From Halorussus halobius (GTDB lineage: Archaea; Halobacteriota; Halobacteria; Halobacteriales; Haladaptataceae), in NCBI RefSeq assembly GCF_004765805.1, contig NZ_ML219773.1, positions 62,001-126,000 on the forward strand: a stretch of 64,000 nt of DNA, in the 5' to 3' direction. A program made the position numbers and the translations under genes. Of the stretch, positions 16,425 through 25,073 are shown piece by piece. Each line of letters starts with the position of its first letter. The first letter of the stretch is position 1. Below the pieces are notes generated by a model, which saw only the letters and a list, made by a program, of their open reading frames with translations, was not told the DNA's origin and ran no database searches.

Positions 16425-17135
16425 ATGGACCTGTCCCCGCTCGCACTGGTCGCGGACGTGCCGCTCGCTCCCGGCGTCGCCGTGGTGTTCGCCGGGCTAG
16501 TGCTGTCGAACGCCACGAGCGCCGGCAGGGTCCGTGAGTTCCTCGCCGACAACGGCGTGCTCTTGCTCGCGGTCGGGATGGTGCTCGCCGCCGTGGTGGG
16601 CGTCGGCCTCTTCTTCCTCGGCAACGAGGGGCTCGCGCGGGCGTGGCTCGACCAGTACGGCCTGCTCGCGCTCTTTTCCATCCTGATTCTGGAGGGCGCG
16701 ATGTTGCTGTACTTCGCGCCGAGCGAGAGCCTCGTCCCCATCGGCGTCTCCCTGCTCGCGGGCCCCGACGACTACTTCGGCATCGCCACGGTCATCGGCG
16801 TCGCGGTGGTCGGCGCGACCATCGGCCAGTACGCGCTGTTCTCGCTCGCCAAGCGCGGCGGCCGGGAGTACCTGCTGAGCAAGTCGTGGTTCCGCGTCGA
16901 GGAGCGCCAACTCGACCGCTTCGACGGCTGGTTCCAGCGGTGGGGCCGCGTCGTCGTCCCGGTGAGCAACGCCTTGCTGTTCACGCGCGGGATGTTGACC
17001 GTGCCGGCCGGGTTCGCCGATATGCGCGACTGGGAGTTCGTCGTCCTGTCGGCGCTGGGCACGCTGATATTCCAGTCGTGGCTCGCGGCGGCCGCGCTGT
17101 ACGTCATCGACCTCGGCCTGCTGGACTTCCTCTGA
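16425..17135 (+). CDS. DedA/VTT-family membrane protein
   Basis: A 236-residue membrane protein with an N-terminal helix, a second near residues 40-65, and the DedA/VTT core. This core includes LFSILILEGAMLLYFAPSESLVPIGVSLLAG, a re-entrant-like GATIGQYALFSLAKRGGREYL, the cytoplasmic FDGWFQRWGRVVVPVSNALLFTRG segment with its conserved arginine, and a final helix. VTT proteins are implicated in lipid scrambling (including C55-P or polyprenyl-phosphate recycling) and membrane homeostasis. The start at 16425 is internal to a longer frame that overlaps hemB antisense. It is probably a single-gene transcript ending at the hairpins near 17242-17328. Confidence 0.85.
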   Translation: MDLSPLALVADVPLAPGVAVVFAGLVLSNATSAGRVREFLADNGVLLLAVGMVLAAVVGVGLFFLGNEGLARAWLDQYGLLALFSILILEGAMLLYFAPSESLVPIGVSLLAGPDDYFGIATVIGVAVVGATIGQYALFSLAKRGGREYLLSKSWFRVEERQLDRFDGWFQRWGRVVVPVSNALLFTRGMLTVPAGFADMRDWEFVVLSALGTLIFQSWLAAAALYVIDLGLLDFL

Positions 17136-17241
17136 ACTGCCCGATAGAACCGTCCCGAGCGCGGGCGGCTCACCCCGATACCGTCGTGCGGTTCGGACTC
17201 GAAGGCGTCAGACCTAAACCAGTCCCGCCCCGTACGACTAG

Positions 17242-17298
17242 GTGCGCCCGCGTGCCGACTTCATCGCGTGCCATGCTATGAACTCCACGCGGGCGCAC
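17242..17298. other. Long perfect inverted repeat, candidate structured RNA
   Basis: GTGCGCCCGCGTG (17242-17254) is exactly complementary to 17286-17298, with 31 bases between that contain a further TTCAT/ATGAA pair. The loop also carries a second CGCGTG able to compete for the 3' arm. It lies between convergent genes, so it may be a bidirectional terminator, but its length and inner pairing also fit a small stable RNA. A weak TATA-like CCTAAACC lies about 25 bp to the left. Confidence 0.4.
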
Positions 17299-17300
17299 TT

Positions 17301-17328
17301 CCGCCGCGCCGGGGCGGCGGTCGCTTTT
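17301..17328 (+). terminator. GC hairpin followed by T-tract
   Basis: CCGCCGC (17301-17307) pairs with GCGGCGG (17314-17320) across a six-base loop and is followed by TCGCTTTT. It could end the DedA transcript or an RNA made from the adjacent inverted repeat. Confidence 0.4.
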
Positions 17329-17331
17329 GGA

Positions 17332-17727
17332 CTACGCGTCCGACTCCCTGAAGTTCACGTAGTCGAGGCCGTCGACGCGTTCGAAGTGGCCGTCGGCGGC
17401 GACTAACGTCTCGCCGCGCTGTCTCGCAGCGGCGGCGATCAACGTATCTGATATCTTGATCTTGTGCCCTTTCGATTCGAGTTCGGATTCGAGACGTGCC
17501 GCTTCGACCGCGTCGTCCATCGAGAACGCCACGAAGTCCACCCAGTCAAGGTCCCGACGCAGTTCGTCCAACGCATCGCCCCGGCCACGGTCGACGAGAC
17601 CGCCGAGGAGTTCGAAACCGACGACCGTGGACGTGCTGTACTCCTCGAACTGATGTCGCTCGTAGAACTGTACCGCGTCCTCGCTCCCGCGCCCGAGCCC
17701 GATCAGGAAACTGCTATCGACGAACAT
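17332..17727 (-). CDS. PIN-domain toxin, VapC-like
   Basis: A 131-residue PIN nuclease. Acidic residues of the active site are visible: Asp4 in FVDSSFLIG, the mid-domain glutamate in VGFELLGGL, the aspartate in KISDTLIAAAARQ and the terminal LVAADGHFERV. VapC toxins cleave RNA, often initiator tRNA or rRNA loops. It overlaps the preceding antitoxin gene by 14 bp, the usual arrangement for VapBC, implying coupled translation with antitoxin first. It has no signal peptide. The target is unknown. Confidence 0.9.
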   Translation of the reverse strand: MFVDSSFLIGLGRGSEDAVQFYERHQFEEYSTSTVVGFELLGGLVDRGRGDALDELRRDLDWVDFVAFSMDDAVEAARLESELESKGHKIKISDTLIAAAARQRGETLVAADGHFERVDGLDYVNFRESDA

Positions 17728-17944
17728 CCTCGCGCTCCGCTCGGAACTCGCGGTCCAGCCGCTCGGTCACGTTCTCGACGCCCGCTTCCAGGTCCACGTC
17801 GTCGTACTTCCCGATGAACCGGCGCACGTCGGCGTCGCGGTCGGTCAGCCGCATGATGACGTCCGTGAAGCTCTCGCCCTCCCGTTTTCGGGATTCGAGT
17901 CGCTCTTTGGCGTCCTCGGAGATTCGGATGTGGTCGGTCGCCAT
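17714..17944 (-). CDS. VapB-like antitoxin
   Basis: A 76-residue acidic protein (MATDHIRISEDAKERLESRK) with a short strand, a helix and a GESFTDVIMRLTDRD motif. This is the layout of the small haloarchaeal antitoxins (DUF7557-type) found next to PIN toxins. The N terminus likely forms the DNA-binding part, and the charged C-terminal tail (VENVTERLDREFRAERED) would wrap the toxin. The ATG at 17944 is preferred over an upstream one that adds MTVNGDVN. A palindrome just upstream suggests autoregulation. Confidence 0.8.
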   Translation of the reverse strand: MATDHIRISEDAKERLESRKREGESFTDVIMRLTDRDADVRRFIGKYDDVDLEAGVENVTERLDREFRAEREDVRR

Positions 17945-17954
17945 GTTCACGTCT

Positions 17955-17964
17955 CCGTTAACGG
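17955..17964. promoter_or_regulatory. Palindrome upstream of the VapBC pair
   Basis: The perfect 10-bp dyad CCGTTAACGG ends 11 bp before the antitoxin ATG, downstream of a weak TATA-like TCTAACAC at about 17972-17980. Its place between TATA element and start codon fits an autorepressor site, but a 10-bp palindrome in this composition could be chance. Confidence 0.35.
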
Positions 17965-18024
17965 TCACTGGTGTTAGACGTTTCGCCGGAGAGAATCGAA
18001 TCCGTCACGAGTCGGTCCGCCGGG

Positions 18025-19236
18025 TCAGTCCGACTTCGGCGCTTCCGACAGTTCGGCGTACGGCGTGAACCCGTCGTCCGGCGTCACGACGCCCGACTGG
18101 AGCGCGCACGCCGCAGCCCCCAGCCCGCGCGAGGACAGCGGTCCCCGGCGAACGCACCGGAAGGCGATGTTCTTGGCGGCGTTGTAGTCGTCGTGGGCCG
18201 ACGCGCCGCACTTCAGGCACTCGAACTGGTGGTCCTCGACGTCGCGGTTCTGGGGATGGGTGAACCCACACTCCATGCAGCGCTGGCTGGTGTACTCGGG
18301 GTTCACCTCCACGACCGCGATTCCGCGCTCGGCGGCGCGGTACTCCACGAACGAGACCAGCCGGTCGAACAGCCACTCGTGGAACGGGCTCGCCTCCGGG
18401 AGCAGGTCGGCGACCTCGGCGAGGTCGCCGACCGCGACGAGTTCGCAGTCGTAGGCTTCGGCCTCGTCGACGATGCCGTTGGCGACCTCGTGGAGGCGCT
18501 GGCGCACGACGCGGTCGAGTCGGTCGCCCGCCTGCCGGAGGGTCCGGCTCGCGCTCCGCGTGCCGGTGGCGTCGAGCGACGCGCGCACGCGTTCGAACTC
18601 CTCGCGCCGGTGGGCGAGCTCGCCGCCCGAGAAAAAGCGGGCGGTGCTGGTCACCGCGAGGTTCTCGACGCCGAGGTCGACGCCCAGCACCGTCGCGCCC
18701 TCGGTCGGGGCGTCGACCTCGGGCCGGGGCGTCCGGAAGCCGAGGTGGAAGGCGAACGCCCCGTCGCGGTAGTGGAGCGCGCTCTTGGCCGGCTCCCAGT
18801 CCTCGTCGTCGAGATACCGCGACTGGTAGCCACCCCCGGTCGGGAGCTTCAGGTCGCACCGCACCCGCTCGTCGGTCGTGGTCAGGCTCACCGTCCGGTC
18901 GTCGAACACCGTCATCGTGCGGGTGTCGAACGCCACGGTCGGGCTGGTGAACTCGGGCTTCGCGCCGCTTCGGTCCTCGGCGCGCTTGATGGCCTCGGCC
19001 GCCCGGTGGGTCGCCAGCACCGCGTGCTGGCTGCCGAGGTCGGTCTCCTCGCGGAGCCGGTCGTAGGCGAGCTGCTGGACCTCGCTTCTCGTGTGACAGA
19101 CACCCCACGCCTCGTTGACGGCGAGCTGACAGCCCCGCTTCCACTCGGCGATCAGCTCCCGGAGCCGCGTGGCGTCCGTCGGCGCGACCGAGAGTCCGGT
19201 GACCGCCGTGCGTCTCGAGTAGTCGGTGTCTGCCAC
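18025..19236 (-). CDS. TnpB-family protein with altered RuvC site
   Basis: A 403-residue IS200/IS605-type TnpB/OrfB homologue. TnpB proteins are RNA-guided DNA nucleases with a split RuvC domain and a zinc finger. RuvC-I is present (LGVDLGVENLAV, Asp187), as is the zinc ribbon CMEC at 320-323 with CLKC at 340-343, and RuvC-III (DDYNAAKNI, Asp350). The middle motif, normally E-D/E/N-L, reads VAVGDLAEV: the catalytic glutamate position is Gly270. No tnpA and no recognised element ends lie nearby. It may be an inactivated relic or a nuclease-dead guide-binding repressor. The start is GTG, with an ATTCAAGAGG-containing upstream region. Confidence 0.85.
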   Translation of the reverse strand: MADTDYSRRTAVTGLSVAPTDATRLRELIAEWKRGCQLAVNEAWGVCHTRSEVQQLAYDRLREETDLGSQHAVLATHRAAEAIKRAEDRSGAKPEFTSPTVAFDTRTMTVFDDRTVSLTTTDERVRCDLKLPTGGGYQSRYLDDEDWEPAKSALHYRDGAFAFHLGFRTPRPEVDAPTEGATVLGVDLGVENLAVTSTARFFSGGELAHRREEFERVRASLDATGTRSASRTLRQAGDRLDRVVRQRLHEVANGIVDEAEAYDCELVAVGDLAEVADLLPEASPFHEWLFDRLVSFVEYRAAERGIAVVEVNPEYTSQRCMECGFTHPQNRDVEDHQFECLKCGASAHDDYNAAKNIAFRCVRRGPLSSRGLGAAACALQSGVVTPDDGFTPYAELSEAPKSD

Positions 19237-19369
19237 GTTGTACGTCAGTGTCTCGGGGGGCCTCTTGAATACTTTGGGATGGCCGCAAGAGCTAAGTCGG
19301 GCGGGTCGCCGAAGCGACGACTACGCCCGCGACCAATCAGTTAAGGGTCTGCCACCGGAACGAACGGGT

Positions 19370-20557
19370 ATGCGAAGCTTCACGGTGGGTCGGGCGTTCG
19401 GAATCCCGATAAAGCTCGACCTGACGTTCCTGCTCGTCCTGCCGGTGTTCGCGTGGCTCATCGGCTCGCAGGTGGGAGACCTCGCCGTCGTCCTCGACGC
19501 GCTCCCGATGAACGACATCGCGACCGAGTCGCTCCAGGAGGGTGCCGTGCCGTGGATTCTGGGCGCGGTCACGGCCGTCGGCCTGTTCGCCGGCGTGGTC
19601 CTCCACGAACTCGGCCACTCGGTCGTGGCGATGCGCTTTGGCTTCCCCATCGACTCCATCACGCTCTGGCTGTTCGGCGGCATCGCCCGACTCACCGACC
19701 AGCCCGAGGACTGGAAGCAGGAGTTCCTCATCGCCGTCGCCGGGCCGGCGGTCAGCGTCGCGCTCGGCGTCGTCTCGTGGGTCGCGCTGCTCGCCGTCCC
19801 GGCGGGGCTGCCGACGGTCCAGTTCGTGCTGGCGTACCTCGCGGTGATGAACCTCGCGCTCGCGGCGTTCAATCTCCTGCCCGGCTTCCCGATGGACGGC
19901 GGCCGGGTGCTCCGGGCGCTGCTCGCGCGCAATCGACCGTTCGCCAGTGCGACCCAGACCGCCGCCGAGGTCGGCAAGACGTTCGCGGTCCTGCTCGGGC
20001 TGCTCGGGCTGTTCGTCGGCAACATCATCTACATCGGCATCGCCTTCTTCATCTACATCGGCGCGACCAGCGAGGCCCAACAGACCGTGATGAACGCGGC
20101 GTTCCGCGACGTTCGCGTCCGGGACGTGATGACCGTGGCCGAGGACCTCGACACCGTCGCGCCCGACGAGTCGGTCGCGGACCTGATGGAGACGATGTTC
20201 CGCGAGCGCCACACCGGCTACCCGGTCGTCGACCGGGGCGAGCTCGTGGGGATGGTCACGCTCGGCGACGCCCAGCAGGTGTCGGAGGTCGAGCGCGACG
20301 CCTACACCGTCCGGGACGTGATGAGCACCGAGCTCGAGACCATCTCGGCCGACGCCGACGCCATGACCGCGTTCGAGCACATCCAGCAACACGGCATCGG
20401 TCGTCTCCCCGTCGTCGACGCCGAGGGGGAGCTGGTCGGCATCGTCTCCCGGACCGACCTGATGACCGCCTTCGAGATCATCCAGAAGACCGGCCGGGCC
20501 GACCGCGTCACGTCGCCCGACGAACCGATGCGCGAGCGCGAGCGGCCGTTGCGATAG
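19370..20557 (+). CDS. Site-2 protease family zinc metalloprotease with CBS domains
   Basis: A 395-residue intramembrane protease of family M50. The zinc site HELGH is at 79-83 within a membrane helix (GLFAGVVLHELGHSVVAMRF). The second motif NLLPGFPMDGGRVLRAL supplies the third ligand Asp176. A hydrophobic C-terminal pair of helices leads to two CBS modules (about 245-295 and 310-370), which usually bind adenine nucleotides. Relatives cut membrane-anchored regulators. The ATG at 19370 gives the family start MRSFTVGRAFGIPIKLD. The SRAP gene starts one base after its stop, so the two are probably co-transcribed. Confidence 0.92.
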   Translation: MRSFTVGRAFGIPIKLDLTFLLVLPVFAWLIGSQVGDLAVVLDALPMNDIATESLQEGAVPWILGAVTAVGLFAGVVLHELGHSVVAMRFGFPIDSITLWLFGGIARLTDQPEDWKQEFLIAVAGPAVSVALGVVSWVALLAVPAGLPTVQFVLAYLAVMNLALAAFNLLPGFPMDGGRVLRALLARNRPFASATQTAAEVGKTFAVLLGLLGLFVGNIIYIGIAFFIYIGATSEAQQTVMNAAFRDVRVRDVMTVAEDLDTVAPDESVADLMETMFRERHTGYPVVDRGELVGMVTLGDAQQVSEVERDAYTVRDVMSTELETISADADAMTAFEHIQQHGIGRLPVVDAEGELVGIVSRTDLMTAFEIIQKTGRADRVTSPDEPMRERERPLR

Positions 20558-20558
20558 C

Positions 20559-21287
20559 ATGTGCGGACGCCTCTCGCTGTTCGCGGACCCCGCGCTCGTC
20601 GCCGAGCGATTCGACGCCGAGCCGACGCGACCGCTCGACCCCCGGTACAACGTCGCGCCGAGCCAGCGCCATCCGGTCGTCCGCAACGACGACCCCGACG
20701 CCGTTCGGTTTCCGACGTGGGGACTCGTCCCGAAGTGGGCCGACGGCTCGGGGTCGGGCCACGTCAACGCCCGCGCCGAGACGCTGGCCGACAAGCCCAG
20801 CTTCCGCGAGGCGTACGCTCAGCGCCGGTGTCTCGTGCTCGCGGACGGCTTCTACGACTGGACGGACACGCCCACGGGCAAACAGCCCTACCGGTTCGAG
20901 CGCGAGGACCGCGACCCCTTCGCGCTCGCCGGGCTGTGGGAACCGCCGGGCGACGACTGCCCGGCGACGTTTACCGTCGTGACCACCGAGGCGAACGCCG
21001 TGGTCGAGCCCGTCCACCACCGGATGCCGGTCGTGCTGTCGTCCGAGCGAGCCCGGCGGCGGTGGCTCCGAGGCGATTCCGACCGGGCCGTGCGTGGCGG
21101 GGCCGAGGAAGCGAGCGACGACGCGGCCGCGTCGTCGCTCGCGGACCTGCTCGACCCGAGGCCCACGCCGGAACTGCACGCGTACCCCGTCTCGTCGGCG
21201 CTGAACGACCCCGCGAACGACTCGGCGGCGCTCGTCGAGGCGGTCCCGGCCGAGGAGGACGTCCAGACGGGGCTCGACGAGTTCTGA
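20559..21287 (+). CDS. SRAP (HMCES/YedK-like) DNA-damage protein
   Basis: A 242-residue SOS-response-associated-peptidase-domain protein. Members trap abasic sites in single-stranded DNA through a thiazolidine link with the N-terminal cysteine, exposed here as Cys2 (MCGRLSLF). The YNVAPSQ, HVNARAET and VVEPVHHRMPVVL motifs are intact, including the catalytic histidine. The glutamate usual in the FYEW motif is aspartate here (DGFYDWTD). Acidic, low-complexity residues near 180-205 form a likely loop. It immediately follows the site-2 protease gene. Confidence 0.9.
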   Translation: MCGRLSLFADPALVAERFDAEPTRPLDPRYNVAPSQRHPVVRNDDPDAVRFPTWGLVPKWADGSGSGHVNARAETLADKPSFREAYAQRRCLVLADGFYDWTDTPTGKQPYRFEREDRDPFALAGLWEPPGDDCPATFTVVTTEANAVVEPVHHRMPVVLSSERARRRWLRGDSDRAVRGGAEEASDDAAASSLADLLDPRPTPELHAYPVSSALNDPANDSAALVEAVPAEEDVQTGLDEF

Positions 21288-21584
21288 GGCGTCGGCCGCG
21301 AAAACGGAAAGGGAGTAGCGAGCCGTCGCGACCCCCGGTACGAGAACTTTCGTGGGAGGCTTGGTGACACGTCGGCGGGAGGCCAGCCCGCCACCAGCGC
21401 CCCCGGCACCGCCGGGACGGTCGCTCGCTTGCACGCTCTGCGCCCGAGCCGCCGGGCGCACCAGTACGTGACGGCGGGTTCGGACTTTGTTATGGGGCGT
21501 GTTCTGGGCCGTAGGAGGTGGCTGTCGGGCGGGCTCCCGGCGGTAGGCGGGGACAACCGGAGCGGCGGCCCCGGGTCTCGACGC
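21288..21584. other. Gap between convergent SRAP and S9 peptidase genes
   Basis: About 300 bp of GC-rich sequence with no convincing gene. Open frames here are low-complexity shadows. Several short GC inverted repeats (for example around GAGCCGCCGGGCGC) could act as terminators for the two genes that end towards each other. Confidence 0.4.
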
Positions 21585-23639
21585 CTACGACTGCTCGCGG
21601 CCGGGGTCGTGGTCCTCGAACCACTCGGTTATCGCCTCTAGCCGGTGGATCGCCCGGTCGGGAGCGCCGATGTCGTGGTGCTCGTCGGGGTACACCACGA
21701 GCTTGGCGTCGACGCCCTGCTTTTTCGCGCTGACGTAGAGCTGTTCGGCCTGCGAGGGCGGACATCGCCAGTCCTCGCCGCCGGCGGTCACGAGCAACGG
21801 GGCGTCGAGGTCGCCGACCCGGGGGAGGCTCGACACCTTCCGGTACTCCTCCTCGTTCTCCCACGGGACCCCGAGCTCGGCCTCGTGCCACGGGTGGCTG
21901 TCGCTCGTCCCGAACACCGAGTAGAAGTCGTAGATGCCGTGCTCGGCCGCTCCCGCCGCGAACGCGTCGGTCCGCGTGAGTAGCTGGGCGGTCGTGATGC
22001 CGCCGTACGAGAAGCCGGTGGCGAACAGCCGGTCGGGGTCGCCCCAACCGCGCTCGACCAGCGACTCGACGCCGCTGACCACGTCGTCGACCTCCCGGGG
22101 TCCCCAGTCGCTCGCGATGGACTCGGCGAAGTCGCGACCGTAGGAGGTGCTGCCACGGTAGTTGGTCCGCAACACCACGTAGCCCCGGCTCGTCCAGTAG
22201 ACGTAATCGAATTTGAACTCCGGGGCGTCGTAGGACATCGGGCCGCCGTGGATGGACGCGATCACCGGGCGGGGCTCGGGGTCGTCGGGGTCGAGGTCCG
22301 GCGGGAGGTACGCCACGCCCTCGATCTCGACGCCGTCGTCGTTCTCGAACGTGACCCGCCTGCACGTCGGCGGCTCCACTCCGTCGAGCAGGCCGTCGTT
22401 CGGCTCCGAGACCCGGACCAGCGGGTCGGCGTCGGGCCCGGCGTCGAGGTCCGCGACGTCGACCGCGTACACGTCGGCCGGCGCGTCGGGCGCGGACAGA
22501 CAGAGGGCGACGGTGCCGCCGGCGACGTCGAACTGCGCTATCTCCCGATAGGACCCCTGCGCGTCGAATAGCCGCTCGGGGTCGTCCCGGTCGGCGTCGA
22601 ACCGGGCCAGCCGGGTCCGTCCCTCGTCGGCTATCGCGCCGACCAGTTCGTCGTCGCCGACCCACTCGGGGGTGGCCTGGGCCGCCACCGTGCGGTCGAG
22701 CGACCCCGAGACCGAGTCGTAGCGCCCGGTCGACGGGTCGGCCACGTACGTCTCCGAGGGCGCGTACCAGTTCTCGGGGTCGCCCGCGACGAACGAGAGC
22801 CGTCGACCTTCGGGGCTCCAGCGGGGACTGTTCGCCTGCAGTTCGGACTCCGTGAGCACGTCGAGGTTCGACCCGTCGGGGTCGACGACGCAGACGTCCA
22901 TCGCGTGCGTGTCGTCGGGGCGCTCGGCCCGCGAGGAGACGAACGCGATTCGGTCGGTCGGTCCCCAGCGCGGCTGGAGGCCCATCAGGGGCGCGAGCGA
23001 GCCCGCGGCGTACGCCTCGTCGAGGCGGGTCGCCTCGCGGGTCTCGCAGTCGACGACGAACAGGTAGGTCCGCACGTCGTCGAGCCACCCAGCGCCGTCG
23101 CGCTTGTGCTGGAGCCGGGTGGTCTCGATGGGGCCGCCCTCCTCGCGGCGGTCGAGGTACTCGCGCTGGTCGTCGGTCGGGTCGCGCGCGGCGACGACGA
23201 CGCGCTCGCCGTCGGGCGACCAGTCGAACTCCTCGACGCCCTCCTCGAAGTCGGTCACCTGCCGGGCGTCGCCGCCCCGGTCGAGGTCGAACGTCCAGAC
23301 CTGCGGCCTGGGCTCCTCGTCGGGCGAGTCGTCGTCCTCGTCGCCGTCGTCGGGCCGGCCGAGTCGGAGCGTGCGGTCCTCCCTCGCGGCGACGAACCCG
23401 AGCCGTCGACCGTCGGGGCTCCACGCCGGAGCGCCCGCGTCCGAGACCCGGGTGAGTCGGTGGGGCGACTCCGTCCCGTCGGTCGGCGCGACGTAGAGGC
23501 CGTGGCACCGCTCGTCCTCGACGCCGTCGTACTCCTCGACGAGGTACGCCACTCGGTCGCCCGACGGCGACACCGCCACGTCGGTCGCGATTCGCTGGTC
23601 GTAGTACGCTTCCGCCTGAAGTTCGGTGTGTCCTGTCAT
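21585..23639 (-). CDS. S9 family serine peptidase (acylaminoacyl peptidase/DPP-like)
   Basis: A 684-residue prolyl-oligopeptidase-family enzyme. The first ~420 residues form a beta-propeller gate with repeated WSPDGRRLGFVA-type blades. The C-terminal alpha/beta-hydrolase domain carries the nucleophile Ser544 (GFSYGG), Asp623 (TAGGEDWRCPP) and His654/655 (DEHHDIG), with HGGPM forming the oxyanion side. Such enzymes release acylated residues or dipeptides from short peptides. It has no signal peptide, so it is probably cytosolic. It lies 24 bp downstream of the M14 peptidase and divergent from the peptide importer, suggesting joint peptide use. The ATG at 23639 gives MTGHTELQAEAYYD. Confidence 0.92.
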   Translation of the reverse strand: MTGHTELQAEAYYDQRIATDVAVSPSGDRVAYLVEEYDGVEDERCHGLYVAPTDGTESPHRLTRVSDAGAPAWSPDGRRLGFVAAREDRTLRLGRPDDGDEDDDSPDEEPRPQVWTFDLDRGGDARQVTDFEEGVEEFDWSPDGERVVVAARDPTDDQREYLDRREEGGPIETTRLQHKRDGAGWLDDVRTYLFVVDCETREATRLDEAYAAGSLAPLMGLQPRWGPTDRIAFVSSRAERPDDTHAMDVCVVDPDGSNLDVLTESELQANSPRWSPEGRRLSFVAGDPENWYAPSETYVADPSTGRYDSVSGSLDRTVAAQATPEWVGDDELVGAIADEGRTRLARFDADRDDPERLFDAQGSYREIAQFDVAGGTVALCLSAPDAPADVYAVDVADLDAGPDADPLVRVSEPNDGLLDGVEPPTCRRVTFENDDGVEIEGVAYLPPDLDPDDPEPRPVIASIHGGPMSYDAPEFKFDYVYWTSRGYVVLRTNYRGSTSYGRDFAESIASDWGPREVDDVVSGVESLVERGWGDPDRLFATGFSYGGITTAQLLTRTDAFAAGAAEHGIYDFYSVFGTSDSHPWHEAELGVPWENEEEYRKVSSLPRVGDLDAPLLVTAGGEDWRCPPSQAEQLYVSAKKQGVDAKLVVYPDEHHDIGAPDRAIHRLEAITEWFEDHDPGREQS

Positions 23640-23663
23640 CTGTGTCGGTCGCAATCGCGTCGA

Positions 23664-25073
23664 TTATTCGAAGTGATTCGAGCGCTGGAGGTGGTCGAGA
23701 CAGACCAGCCCCGCACGGGCCTGGATGGCAACGAGCCGCCGGATGGGGATGGCCCGGTAGTCGAGGTCCTCGAGCAGGTCGGCGTTGACGTCGTGGAAGC
23801 GCCGCTCGACTGCCGCCTTGACGGCCTCGAGTTCCTCGACGTCGGTCGAGGCCTCGTCGGCGCTCATCGCGGCGTGGTCGAGCACCCGCAGGAACGTCCC
23901 GAACGACAGCATCCGGTAGAACGGCCGGACGGTCAGCGCGTCGACCGTCTGGGCGACCGTGGCCGGCTCGTCGAGGTCCGGCTCGGTCTCGGCCCACGTG
24001 CGCTTGGCCTCGAGCCGGTCGGCCGACTTCTCGACGGTCTCCTCGACGGCGCGCTTCAGCCGGGAGTCGGGCAGGTCGTCGGCCACCCGGTCGTACTGCT
24101 CGGCGAGGAACGCGACGAGGCGCTCGGCCCGGTCGACGCCGTCGAGGACGACCTCGCGCCGGGACCGGTCGGTGGTCTCGTCGGACGCTATCTGGGGGTC
24201 GTAGAAGTACGGCAGTTCGGTCACCAGTTCGACGACGTCGGGGTTGTGTTTCCGCGCGAAGTCGAGGCTGCCGGCACCGCTGTCGAGCATCTCGGCCGGG
24301 TCCCGGTCGGTGTTGTCCGCGAGGTAGTCGTACTGCCGGGTCGCCGAGGGCATCCGGAACACCGCGTCGCCGAACGCCTCCATCCACGGGGCCTCCGGTT
24401 CGCCGAGGTCGAGCGGGACGTCGTGGTCGCGGGCGATGGACCGGAGCTCCTCGAACACGGGGAGTTCGCGGCTGACGTAGTAGTAACAGCCGCCGAACCC
24501 GGCGTTGTGGAGGCTGTAGACGAAGTCGGGTTCGTGCTCGGCGATGGCCTCCATCAGCATCTCCGTCTCGGGGAGCGGGTCGTCGAACTCGTACCCCTCG
24601 TATTCTAGGGGGAACGTCCACTCGACCTGCTCGTCGCTCGCCGGCCGGTAGAAGTTCTGGGCGTAGTTCGAGGTCGTGAACGGACCGTCGAACCACCCCT
24701 GATTGAGCAGGGTCCCGTCGACGTCGGCGGTCTTCACGAAGACGAACTCGTAGTCGAACGACCGCCGCAGGTCGTCGTCCTCGGCGAGTCGCCGCGACAG
24801 GAAGTCGATGGTCATGCTCCCGATGGGTTCGTTGGGATGCGGGGCCGCGAACATGAACGCGGTATGGGGCCCCTCCCCGACCCGCGTCGACCAGATTTCG
24901 TTTCCGTCGCTGCTCTCGCCGAGCACCTCGAACGACACGTGGTCGTGGTCCGCGGCGAGGCGCTCGTCGCGTCGCCTGTGCTCGGCGACGCTGAAGAACG
25001 ACTCGTAGCGGGGAATCTCCGACGCGAGGTCGTCGAACGACCGGTACGGGTCCCCCGAGGCATGCCCTGCCAT
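23664..25073 (-). CDS. M14 family metallocarboxypeptidase
   Basis: A 469-residue zinc carboxypeptidase-like protein. The zinc ligands are His79 and Glu82 in APHPNEP and His189 in VYSLHNAGF; a candidate catalytic glutamate is in VELVTELPYF (Glu286). Insertions around EWTFPLEYEGYEFDD make it longer than classical carboxypeptidase A. There is no signal peptide, so it likely acts on imported peptides in the cytosol. It is the promoter-proximal gene of a two-gene unit with the S9 peptidase and is divergent from the dpp-type importer. Confidence 0.88.
   Translation of the reverse strand: MAGHASGDPYRSFDDLASEIPRYESFFSVAEHRRRDERLAADHDHVSFEVLGESSDGNEIWSTRVGEGPHTAFMFAAPHPNEPIGSMTIDFLSRRLAEDDDLRRSFDYEFVFVKTADVDGTLLNQGWFDGPFTTSNYAQNFYRPASDEQVEWTFPLEYEGYEFDDPLPETEMLMEAIAEHEPDFVYSLHNAGFGGCYYYVSRELPVFEELRSIARDHDVPLDLGEPEAPWMEAFGDAVFRMPSATRQYDYLADNTDRDPAEMLDSGAGSLDFARKHNPDVVELVTELPYFYDPQIASDETTDRSRREVVLDGVDRAERLVAFLAEQYDRVADDLPDSRLKRAVEETVEKSADRLEAKRTWAETEPDLDEPATVAQTVDALTVRPFYRMLSFGTFLRVLDHAAMSADEASTDVEELEAVKAAVERRFHDVNADLLEDLDYRAIPIRRLVAIQARAGLVCLDHLQRSNHFE

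Noticed and set aside
17945-18060. A guide-RNA (omega RNA) for the TnpB homologue
   Set aside because: The position 3' of the gene is right, but no conserved right-end hairpin could be recognised by eye, so it is not annotated.
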